Assembly (NCBI GenBank): GCA_020687605.1
Contig: JAJEQY010000114.1
Location: 1-8,408, forward strand
Direction of reading: 5' to 3'
DNA length: 8,408 nucleotides
Source of the DNA: Intestinimonas aquisgranensis
Lineage (GTDB): Bacteria > Bacillota > Clostridia > Oscillospirales > Oscillospiraceae
Below are positions 1 through 5,015 of the stretch, piece by piece. The notes below the pieces were generated by a model, which was given only the letters and a program-made list of their open reading frames with translations, was not told the DNA's origin and made no database searches. The translations under genes were made by a program, and so were the position numbers. Each line of letters starts with the position of its first letter. Position 1 is the first letter of the stretch.

Positions 1-65
1 GGGAGCTGGGAGAAATAGGCCTGCATGACCGGGTCCTCTGCAAAGTTGGCATACCGATCGTCCAT
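1..65 (-). CDS. 5' end of an unrecognised gene (partial)
   Basis: An open frame starts with ATG at 65 and runs leftward out of the window, giving 21 complete codons that begin MDDRYANFAEDPVMQ and continue AYFSQL. The start is well supported: GGAGGTGA lies on the minus strand just upstream (about 71-78) at normal spacing. The visible part is acidic and aromatic and does not match the start of HicA. Its flavour resembles short clostridial hypothetical proteins with a Y-F-x-x-L-P motif, but that is a weak impression. It lies downstream of hicB on the same strand, but the terminator at 117-147 separates them, so it probably has separate transcription. Function unknown. Confidence 0.6.
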   Translation of the reverse strand, partial: MDDRYANFAEDPVMQAYFSQL

Positions 66-116
66 ACGATCACCTCCGGCGGTAGCTTGCCCGAAGGTGC
101 CAAAGTTATCAGAGAC

Positions 117-147
117 AAAAAACAGGCCGCCCCAATAGGGCGGCCTG
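117..147 (-). terminator. Intrinsic terminator of the hicB gene
   Basis: A perfect 10-bp stem (CAGGCCGCCC at 123-132 with GGGCGGCCTG at 138-147) and a 5-base loop are followed on the minus strand by six T (complement of 117-122). It lies 15 bases beyond the hicB stop codon. The plus-strand side has no comparable T run, so it acts mainly on minus-strand transcription. Confidence 0.9.
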
Positions 148-162
148 AGCCTGACTATTTTG

Positions 163-552
163 TTACTGTACACCGAGCCGCTGCTTTAGTCCATCCTGGA
201 GGACTTGTGAGAAATTGACACCGGCACGCTCTGCCAGATCATTGAGATAGCTGGGGATGGTCACGTTTTTCCGAATCGTCCGCATGTCGTGGGCCCGGCG
301 GTAGGCGTCAAAGTCGATGTCTACGAGGGTGACCAGCTCTCCCTCCTCATGCTCTGGCATCAGGCCGGAGGGCTCCGGGATCACACGCCCCTCGTCCTGC
401 TCGCAGATCCCCCAAAGCCCAATGGCGTCACGGGCCATGTCAATGCACTCTGCGATTGTCTCTCCTTGGGTGCCGATGTTCAGGTCCGGTACGGACACAG
501 AGTAACCTCCCTCCGGCTCTGGATGGAGGATCACGGGATAAACTTGCTTCAT
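163..552 (-). CDS. hicB: HicB-family antitoxin, no adjacent hicA
   Basis: This 129-residue protein has the two-part HicB plan. Residues 4-50 form the partly degraded RNase-H-like HicB fold (YPVILHPEPEGGYSVSVPDL, then a G-x-T-x-x-E-A-type segment read here as GETIAECIDMARDAIGLW). Residues about 92-126 form a ribbon-helix-helix DNA-binding domain (RKNVTIPSYLNDLAERAGVN, then FSQVLQDGLKQRL). In the family, HicB neutralises the mRNA interferase HicA and represses its own promoter. The ATG at 552 has AGGAGA at 561-566 with 8 bases of spacing. No HicA-like small basic protein is encoded on either side within the window, so this is an orphan copy, possibly a regulator rather than half of a toxin pair. 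It is transcribed away from the phage late genes, as lysogeny or accessory genes often are. Confidence 0.88.
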   Translation of the reverse strand: MKQVYPVILHPEPEGGYSVSVPDLNIGTQGETIAECIDMARDAIGLWGICEQDEGRVIPEPSGLMPEHEEGELVTLVDIDFDAYRRAHDMRTIRKNVTIPSYLNDLAERAGVNFSQVLQDGLKQRLGVQ

Positions 553-573
553 ATAGAAAATCTCCTTTTGGGG

Positions 574-608
574 TGGCGGCGAGGGGCTTGTTTCAGCCCC
601 TGCCGCCA
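574..608 (-). promoter_or_regulatory. Strong hairpin in the hicB 5' leader
   Basis: TGGCGGC (574-580) pairs with GCCGCCA (602-608), and AGGGGCT (582-588) pairs with AGCCCCT (595-601). The result is a 14-bp stem with one bulged base (581) and a 6-base loop. It sits between the predicted hicB promoter and the hicB SD (561-566). Neither strand has a T run after the stem, so it is not an ordinary terminator. It could stabilise the leader, control translation, or serve as a protein-binding inverted repeat. Confidence 0.6.
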
Positions 609-641
609 GATGATGGCGAGTGCTGGCTGTTCTTTAATTAT

Positions 642-670
642 ATTATACGTATTTAATGCGCACTCATCAA
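642..670 (-). promoter_or_regulatory. Predicted sigma-70 type promoter for hicB
   Basis: On the minus strand, TTGATG (670-665) and a perfect TATAAT (647-642) are separated by exactly 17 bases in the AT-rich patch. Transcription would begin near 635 and give a leader of about 80 bases. The palindrome ATACGTAT (645-652) overlaps the -10 box, and the inverted repeat CACT-N5-AGTG (661-673) overlaps the -35 box. Both are candidate operators, perhaps for the HicB ribbon-helix-helix domain (inference). No convincing plus-strand promoter for the gene at 710 was found here, though one is needed. Confidence 0.65.
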
Positions 671-709
671 GTGAGATAGGGAGAAAACAACAAAAGATAG
701 GAGGGCAAA

Positions 710-1516
710 ATGGCCAAGTGTATCAAATCCATCACGGCGGGCCTGCTGCACCTGGAGGTGCTGGGCAAGGTCCCGGACACCGGCGGAAGGCGGACACGGG
801 GCAGGCGGCAGGGGGCCACCTCGCCGGGCCAGATGTTTTACAACCTCAAGTGCTCCTGGCGGGAGTTGGAGCTGACTCTGGCGGCCAACTTTGGGAGTAA
901 GGACTGGGTGCTGGTGTTTACCTATGACGATGCCCACCTTCCTCCCGATAAGCACGGCGCAGACCGAATCTTCCAGAAGTTTGTCCGCCGCTACCGGGCG
1001 GCCCGGCGAAAACGGGGAGAGGAGCTGCGGTACATTTACACCACTGAGGGTTTTCATGAGCTGAGGACCTATGACTGGATGGACGCCGACGGGGAGCTGG
1101 AGGACAGGCGGCTCCACCACCATGTGGTGTTCAACTTCACCTCAACCGAGGACCTGGAGGAGATCCGCAGCCTCTGGCAGGGGGGCGGCTACGTCCGGGC
1201 CGAGCCCCTGGACGTCCACTACTACCGGGAGCTGGCCAAGTACCTCACCAAGGAGGCCCGGGAGTTCGGCAGGCCCAGGCCCGGAGAGCGGACCTGGCGG
1301 GGGTCCAGGAATCTCAAGAAGTATGAAGTGGAATATATTGACATTCCAAGCGACAGCGTCACCCTGGCGCCGCCGGCGGGCGCGGTGGACTACGAGACCT
1401 TCAGCGAGAAGAACCCCTACGGCTTTGCCGACTGCATCGGCGCCCGGTATCTGCTTTTCCCAGAGCGGGAGCCGGGACAGTATACATATAATAGAGGCAG
1501 ACGGCGGCCAGCTTAA
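710..1516 (+). CDS. Probable HUH-type rolling-circle replication protein (G2P/ORF2-like)
   Basis: A 268-residue protein with the three landmarks of rolling-circle initiators in order. A hydrophobic motif I reads VLVFTYDDAHLPP (67-79). The metal-binding HUH segment reads LHHHVVFN (135-142). A catalytic Tyr motif of YxxK type, YLTK, lies at 178-181 within ELAKYLTKEAREF. In the family, the Tyr nicks one DNA strand and stays covalently attached, starting rolling-circle replication or transfer. The N-terminus is basic (GGRRTRGRRQG), and the C-terminus ends in an Arg-rich tail. The ATG at 710 is preceded by AGGAGG at 698-703. It lies divergent from hicB and upstream of the late genes. The replication role is inferred from motifs only; relatives occur in plasmids, integrative elements and clostridial prophages. 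Only one catalytic Tyr is evident. Confidence 0.75.
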   Translation: MAKCIKSITAGLLHLEVLGKVPDTGGRRTRGRRQGATSPGQMFYNLKCSWRELELTLAANFGSKDWVLVFTYDDAHLPPDKHGADRIFQKFVRRYRAARRKRGEELRYIYTTEGFHELRTYDWMDADGELEDRRLHHHVVFNFTSTEDLEEIRSLWQGGGYVRAEPLDVHYYRELAKYLTKEAREFGRPRPGERTWRGSRNLKKYEVEYIDIPSDSVTLAPPAGAVDYETFSEKNPYGFADCIGARYLLFPEREPGQYTYNRGRRRPA

Positions 1517-1549
1517 TAATTTTCCGGCTTGAAACCAGTCTTAATAATT
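1512..1549 (+). repeat. Short direct repeat CTTAATAATT flanking the rep stop codon
   Basis: The 10-base sequence CTTAATAATT occurs at 1512-1521, overlapping the TAA stop of the replication gene, and again at 1540-1549. The period is 28 bases. The rest of the 65-base gap shows no clear promoter or terminator. It may be a small duplication scar or a binding site; neither is established. Confidence 0.4.
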
Positions 1550-1581
1550 CGTCACCCTATGTAGAAAGTGAGGGGTAGGCA

Positions 1582-1761
1582 TTGCAAACACCCAAAAAAC
1601 CTGATAAACTGGGCATCGAGGACGGATGGGTCATCTGCCCTGCCTGTAAAACGATGAAGCTCCTTCGCTTGCCTCCAGATGGCAAGGTAAAGGCCTATGC
1701 CTATTGCCGGCACTGCAAAAAGGAGCGATATCTGGATATCGATTTGAGCCTGAGCCATTGA
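1582..1761 (+). CDS. Cysteine-rich KTR-type zinc-ribbon protein, TTG start
   Basis: A 59-residue open frame, too short for usual cut-offs, encodes a protein with two CxxC knuckles: C19-P-A-C22 in GWVICPACKTMKLLRL and C42-R-H-C45 in AYCRHCKKERYLDI. This is the pattern of the cysteine-rich KTR domain family, small proteins often found beside mobile elements, whose biochemical role is unknown. A zinc-binding fold is likely. An in-frame TAG at 1576-1578 rules out an upstream start, and the only other in-frame start (ATG 1654) would remove the first CxxC. TTG at 1582 is therefore the natural start, with AGGGG at 1571-1575 as SD. The last codons lie within a 14-base tandem repeat, so the C-terminus LSLSH may have been altered by that duplication. 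A terminator hairpin begins two bases after the stop. Confidence 0.75.
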   Translation: MQTPKKPDKLGIEDGWVICPACKTMKLLRLPPDGKVKAYAYCRHCKKERYLDIDLSLSH

Positions 1762-1771
1762 GCCTGAGCCA
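1744..1771 (+). repeat. Perfect 14-base tandem repeat across the KTR gene stop
   Basis: TTGAGCCTGAGCCA occurs twice back to back, at 1744-1757 and 1758-1771. The first copy is the end of the KTR coding sequence. The second spans its stop codon and supplies the left arm of the following terminator. Each unit also contains a smaller GAGCC-T-GAGCC repeat. Confidence 0.85.
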
Positions 1772-1812
1772 CACAGTCCGCATGCGGCGGTCGTGTCGGC
1801 TCAGGTGTTTTT
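1763..1812 (+). terminator. Intrinsic terminator 1, after the KTR gene
   Basis: CCTGAGCC plus ACAC (1763-1774) pairs with GTGT, one bulged base, and GGCTCAGG (1793-1805). The top of the structure carries a second small hairpin from the palindrome CCGCATGCGG (1778-1787). A run of five T follows at 1808-1812. It should end transcripts coming from the rep-KTR direction. Confidence 0.8.
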
Positions 1813-1835
1813 GTTTCTCCGGAGGTGATAGCCCG
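1808..1835 (+). repeat. Terminator-tail plus SD block, copy 1 (no gene follows)
   Basis: The T-rich tail TTTTTGTTT, two variable bases, then CCGGAGGTGATAGCCCG. The same arrangement recurs exactly 84 bases later (1892-1919), with 26 of 28 positions identical. This copy has a full-strength SD (GGAGGTGAT at 1821-1829), but no ATG, GTG or TTG lies at a usable distance, so it looks like an orphaned ribosome binding site. Confidence 0.75.
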
Positions 1836-1842
1836 GAGCAGA

Positions 1843-1900
1843 AGCCAGAGCCCGACCAGATCCCCGGCGTGGGACCAGGTTGGGCTCTGGCTTTTTGTTT
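1843..1900 (+). terminator. Intrinsic terminator 2, just upstream of the HNH gene
   Basis: AGCCAGAGCCC (1843-1853) pairs perfectly with GGGCTCTGGCT (1882-1892). The stem can be extended by an A-T pair into the T run. The apical region of about 28 bases has a minor TCCC/GGGA pairing, and TTTTGTTT follows. It lies only about 20 bases upstream of the HNH start, so late-gene transcription from upstream must pass through it, or a promoter must lie very close to the gene. Confidence 0.85.
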
Positions 1901-1919
1901 GCCCGGAGGTGATAGCCCG
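1892..1919 (+). repeat. Terminator-tail plus SD block, copy 2 (serves the HNH gene)
   Basis: Second copy of the block at 1808-1835: T-run tail, two variable bases, then the identical 17-base CCGGAGGTGATAGCCCG (1903-1919). Here the SD GGAGGTGAT (1905-1913) is followed at correct spacing by GTG at 1919, the HNH gene start. Confidence 0.75.
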
Positions 1920-2290
1920 TGGCCATGAAGCCGCTCCGACCCTGCCGACATCCCGGGTGTCCGGCGCTCACCCGAGAGTGCTACTGTCCCAAGCACAAGC
2001 CCAAGCGGGCCGAGCGCCGGGCCTCGGTGGAATACCACGGCTGGTACAACCTGCCCGTATGGACCGACGACCTGCGGCCGGCCCAGCTCCTGCGGGAGCC
2101 CTGGTGCCGGGAGTGTGCCCGGCATGGCGTTCGCACCCGGGCCACCGTGGTGGACCACGTCACGCCCCATCGGGGAGACTGGCAGCTGTTCATCGATCCG
2201 GCCAACCATCAGAGCCTGTGCAAGCGCTGCCATGACCGGAAGACGGCGCGGGAGCAGGCGGAAGAACGCAAAAAAAGAGGCCATTTCTGA
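1919..2290 (+). CDS. Phage HNH endonuclease
   Basis: This 123-residue protein carries an HNH nuclease fold. The first His lies in VVDHVTPHRGD (77-87, H80), the Asn in DPANHQSLC (N96), and the last His in CKRCHDRKTARE (H105). Two CxxC pairs, C63/C66 and C101/C104, would hold the structural zinc. An extra Cys/His cluster lies at the N-terminus (CRHPGC, then CYCPKH, residues 9-26). HNH proteins beside terminase genes are typical of cos phages, where they assist the large terminase in cutting concatemers at cos. GTG at 1919 is preferred because its spacing from GGAGGTGAT is about 9 bases; the ATG at 1925 would be too far away but would change only two residues. The C-terminus is basic (REQAEERKKRGHF). 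Confidence 0.92.
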   Translation: MAMKPLRPCRHPGCPALTRECYCPKHKPKRAERRASVEYHGWYNLPVWTDDLRPAQLLREPWCRECARHGVRTRATVVDHVTPHRGDWQLFIDPANHQSLCKRCHDRKTAREQAEERKKRGHF

Positions 2291-2489
2291 CGATGAGGGA
2301 GCAACAAAGAGGCGGAACGCTCGGGCGCCCGCCCGCGCTCCCGCCGCGCCCGCACGCAGGCGCCGCAAGCCTCCGGCTTGCCGGACCCTTCCCCCAGTGC
2401 CAAAAAGTTTTGGGCGGAGGGGCGCAAGACCGTGCGGCCCCCTTCGTGTGAAAAATTATCCCCATGGCCGCGTGAAAGGAGTGGATGCC
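2291..2489 (+). other. Non-coding gap between HNH and small terminase genes; candidate cos region
   Basis: About 200 bases with no credible gene start. The left half is very C/G-rich. A short hairpin, GCAAGCC-TCC-GGCTTGC, lies at 2365-2381, with an alternative TCCGG/CCGGA pairing. A second imperfect inverted repeat at 2419-2441 pairs GGGG-CGCA with TGCG-(G)-CCCC. A brief AT-rich patch (GTGTGAAAAATTATCC, about 2446-2461) precedes the small-terminase SD. Dyad-rich DNA just before terS in a genome with an HNH-terminase pair is where cos sites commonly lie, but the nick positions cannot be read from sequence alone. No convincing promoter was found. Confidence 0.4.
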
Positions 2490-2996
2490 ATGCCGGGACC
2501 CAGACAGCCCACCGACCTGGTCAAGGCCAACGGGCGCAAACACCTGTCCCAGGCGGAGGAGGACGAGCGCCGGGACCGGGAGGTCCATGTGCCGCCTCCA
2601 GATAAGGCCCAGCCGCCCCGGTGGCTGCTGAAGAAGTTCCATCGGGAGTTCACTGAGATCGGAGAGATCCTCCGCCAGGCCGGACTCTACACAGAACTGG
2701 ACAGGGATGTACTGGGACAGTTCCTGGTGGCCAGGGACCGGTGGCTCCGGGCGGACAAGCTGGCCTCGGCCGCCATCCGGGACAAGGACGAGAAGCTGGC
2801 CAAGGAGTGGACAGGAGTCCAGGCATCCTACTTCAAGCAGTGCCGCCAGTGCGCCGAGGTCATGGGCCTGTCCATCTCCTCCCGCTGCCGGCTGGTGGTG
2901 CCGGAGGTCCTGGCCAACGCCGCCAGAGAGGTGGACGAGACCGACGAGTTCACCCGCGCCCTGCGGGCCAGGCAGGCCAGGGCCATGGGGGAATAG
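2490..2996 (+). CDS. terS: Phage terminase small subunit, P27 family
   Basis: This 168-residue protein has the P27-family layout. A Pro/Arg-rich start (MPGPRQPTDLVKANGRKHLS) is followed by a charged linker. A helical core covers about residues 43-130 (PPRWLLKKFHREFTEIGEIL, then LYTELDRDVLGQFLVARDRW), and the tail after 147 is acidic then basic. The small subunit binds the packaging site and recruits the large subunit. The ATG at 2490 has AAGGAG at 2476-2481 with 8 bases of spacing; an in-frame GTG at 2481 overlaps that SD and is unlikely. The open frame extends far upstream, but that part overlaps the HNH gene and the non-coding gap, and is not real coding. The large terminase follows after 3 bases. 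Confidence 0.92.
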   Translation: MPGPRQPTDLVKANGRKHLSQAEEDERRDREVHVPPPDKAQPPRWLLKKFHREFTEIGEILRQAGLYTELDRDVLGQFLVARDRWLRADKLASAAIRDKDEKLAKEWTGVQASYFKQCRQCAEVMGLSISSRCRLVVPEVLANAAREVDETDEFTRALRARQARAMGE

Positions 2997-2999
2997 CCC

Positions 3000-4802
3000 A
3001 TGGCGGTGCTGGACCGGGCGGCCGGGCAGTTCGTCTGCAACTTCGTGGAGCGCCTGCCTACCACCGACACGGGGAAACCCTTCCAGCTCTACGACTGGCA
3101 GCGCGCCGCCCTGATGGACTTCTACTCCACCCTGGAGCCGGACGGGGAGAGCGGGGAGTTGCTGCGGCAGTACCAGTATCTCTATCTGGAGATCCCAAAG
3201 AAGAATGGAAAGAGCGAGCTGGCCGCCGCCCTGGGGCTCTACCACCTGTTCGGGGACGGCGAACTCAACGCCGAGGTCTACCTGTGCGCGACGGACCGGG
3301 ACAATGCCAGCATCGTGTTCCGGGCGGCTGTATTCATGCTGGAAACCGCTCCCTGGACGGCCAAGATGATCGCCCGGGGCGAGCTGAAGATCACCAAATC
3401 CAAGAAACAGATCGAATACCGGCAGCTGCGCCGGGCGGAAAACGGCGGCAAGCGCTGGGTAACCGTGGGCCTGATGGCGGTGCTGTCCGCCGAGGCCTTC
3501 TCCAAGCACGGCTATAAGCCCAGCTGCGTCATCTTCGACGAGCTCCACGCCCAGCCCAACCGGGCCCTGTGGGACGTGATGACCGGCGCCGCCGGCGCCG
3601 CCCACGCACAGCCGGTGTGGATCGTGCTCACCACCGCCGGCGACGACCCGGACCGGAAGAGCATCGGCTGGGAGATCCACGAGCGGGCGGCGGCCATCCG
3701 GGACGCCCGACAGCTGCGGCAGATCCTGGCCCAGAGCGGCGATCCCCGGCAGGTGCTCTCCCTGCGCCGGGCAGCCCCAGAGGAGCTGGAGCAGGCCCAG
3801 GAGGCCCTGCTGGCCCGGGATGAGTCCAACTGGCTGCCCATCCTCTACGGCCTCACCGCTCTCTACGGGGACGACCCGGAGGCCCTGGAGCAGGTGGATA
3901 TCTGGGACGAGTCCCTGTGGCGTCTGTGCAACCCCTCTCTGGGGAAGCACCTGACCCTGCGGACCCTGCGGCTGGAGGCCCAGGCCGCCAAGCGGAGCCA
4001 GGCGGCGGAGAAGCTCTTCCGCTGGCTCCGGCTCAATCAGTGGATCAGTGTGAAGGCGGTGGGCTGGGTGCCTCTCACGCTGTACGACAAGACCCAGTTC
4101 AACCGCCCGGAGTGGGTGGGGCTGAGCGCCCCGGCACGCCGGCAGGCCGTCCGGGACTGGCTGCGGGGCAAGCAGTGCTACGGCGGGCTGGACCTCTCCA
4201 AGAGCACCGACCTCACCGCATTCGTGCTCCTCTTTCCGCCCCAGCCCGGGCTGGAGACCTGGGTGGCCCTCTTCTGGGCCTGGCGGCCGGAGGACGGGGT
4301 GGAGGAGGCCGAACAGCGGGACCACGTCCCCTACCGGGACTGGGCCCGGGCAGGCTTTCTGGAGCTGTGCGAGGGGGACATCGTGGATTACAGCCGGGTG
4401 GAGGAGGTCATCCGGGAGGCGGCGGACGCCTTCGACCTCATCACCCTGGGTCTGGACCCGGCCATGTCCTGGACCCTGTCCCAGCGGCTCATGCAGGGAG
4501 GCATTGAGGTGCTGGAGATCTCCCAGACCATGCTGGGCATGTCTCCCGCCACCAAGAAGCTGGAGGTCCTTATCCGGGTCCACCAGATGCTCCACGAGCA
4601 CAACACCTGCGCCCGGTGGAACTTCGGAAACGTCCGCTGCGCAGTGGACGGCAACGAGAACATGAAGCCCATGAAGAACCGCAGCACCGGCCGCATCGAC
4701 ATCACCGTGGCCTGGATCATCGCCATGGCCACGGCCATGGTCAAGGAGGCGGCCAAGCCGGATCTGGCGGCGGCCATGGAGCGGCCGGGCTTCAGCCTAT
4801 AG
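3000..4802 (+). CDS. terL: Phage terminase large subunit
   Basis: This 600-residue packaging motor and nuclease carries all expected ATPase motifs. The Walker A variant is EIPKKNGKS (64-72, Lys71). Walker B is VIFDE (177-181), and the coupling motif is TTAG (211-214). The C-terminal RNase-H-like nuclease supplies acidic residues at D398 (GGLDLSKSTD), D486 (GLDPAMS) and D567 (RIDITVAW). The signature fits the Terminase_1 family typical of HK97-like phages. It packages DNA into the prohead through the portal and cuts the concatemer. Its ATG lies 3 bases past the terS stop, with GGGGGA inside terS as SD, so translation is probably coupled. Full length, no sign of damage. Confidence 0.97.
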   Translation: MAVLDRAAGQFVCNFVERLPTTDTGKPFQLYDWQRAALMDFYSTLEPDGESGELLRQYQYLYLEIPKKNGKSELAAALGLYHLFGDGELNAEVYLCATDRDNASIVFRAAVFMLETAPWTAKMIARGELKITKSKKQIEYRQLRRAENGGKRWVTVGLMAVLSAEAFSKHGYKPSCVIFDELHAQPNRALWDVMTGAAGAAHAQPVWIVLTTAGDDPDRKSIGWEIHERAAAIRDARQLRQILAQSGDPRQVLSLRRAAPEELEQAQEALLARDESNWLPILYGLTALYGDDPEALEQVDIWDESLWRLCNPSLGKHLTLRTLRLEAQAAKRSQAAEKLFRWLRLNQWISVKAVGWVPLTLYDKTQFNRPEWVGLSAPARRQAVRDWLRGKQCYGGLDLSKSTDLTAFVLLFPPQPGLETWVALFWAWRPEDGVEEAEQRDHVPYRDWARAGFLELCEGDIVDYSRVEEVIREAADAFDLITLGLDPAMSWTLSQRLMQGGIEVLEISQTMLGMSPATKKLEVLIRVHQMLHEHNTCARWNFGNVRCAVDGNENMKPMKNRSTGRIDITVAWIIAMATAMVKEAAKPDLAAAMERPGFSL

Positions 4803-4803
4803 G

Positions 4804-4820
4804 GTGTCCAAGTCGGACAC
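4804..4820 (+). promoter_or_regulatory. Short hairpin between terL and the small membrane gene
   Basis: GTGTCC (4804-4809) and GGACAC (4815-4820) form a perfect 6-bp stem with a 5-base loop, one base after the terL stop. No T run follows; instead the SD AGGAGG for the next gene starts a few bases later. It is too weak to be a terminator. It could influence initiation of the next gene or mRNA processing. Confidence 0.45.
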
Positions 4821-4835
4821 GGAAGGAGGAGTCGG

Positions 4836-5015
4836 ATGAAGCGATGGAAGAAGGCGCTTGGCCGCATGAGCGCCGATCTGGTGCTGGTGGTGGGCGCCGC
4901 AGCGGTGGCGGTGGGGGCGGGACTGATCTATCTGCCGGCCGGCCTTATCGCCGGCGGAGTCCTGGCCATGGCCGGCGCGGTGCTCGGCGCCATGGGAAGG
5001 AGGGAAGAGCCGTGA
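4836..5015 (+). CDS. Small two-helix membrane protein between terL and portal
   Basis: A 59-residue open frame with a basic start (MKRWKKALGRM) is followed by two hydrophobic stretches, about 13-33 (ADLVLVVGAAAVAVGAGLIY) and 35-54 (AGLIAGGVLAMAGAVLGAMG). It ends in the charged tail GRREEP. This predicts a hairpin of two transmembrane helices with both ends cytoplasmic by the positive-inside rule. AGGAGG at about 4824-4829 supports the ATG at 4836. Its TGA overlaps the portal GTG by 3 bases, indicating translational coupling. Position and overlap argue strongly that it is a real late gene. I do not recognise a named family. A role in docking packaging to the membrane, or as a misplaced holin-like protein, would be speculation. 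Confidence 0.75.
   Translation: MKRWKKALGRMSADLVLVVGAAAVAVGAGLIYLPAGLIAGGVLAMAGAVLGAMGRREEP

Noticed and set aside
289..900. Plus-strand open frame across hicB and into rep
   Set aside because: It is antisense to hicB and crosses the divergent control region. Its composition is unlike a protein domain, and both real genes have strong SDs.
1825..2235. Gene starting at the first SD block (GTG within the SD)
   Set aside because: The start lies inside the SD itself, and the product reads through a terminator hairpin and then overlaps HNH in the wrong frame.
2115..2489. Upstream extension of the terS frame
   Set aside because: It overlaps the HNH gene in another frame, then crosses GC-rich non-coding DNA as an Arg/Pro/Ala run. 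A good SD supports ATG 2490.
3585..3605. GGCGCC-rich inverted repeat inside terL
   Set aside because: It encodes a normal Gly/Ala stretch (GAAGAAHA) of the ATPase domain, and GC-rich codons explain it.
2190..4601. Open frame of 803 codons on the minus strand
   Set aside because: It is antisense to terS and terL, with low-complexity Leu/Gly/Pro/His composition. There is no SD or promoter, and the plus-strand genes are certain.
4616..5011. Upstream extension of the portal frame
   Set aside because: It overlaps the end of terL and the small membrane gene and encodes His/Gly/Arg low-complexity sequence. SD spacing favours GTG 5012.
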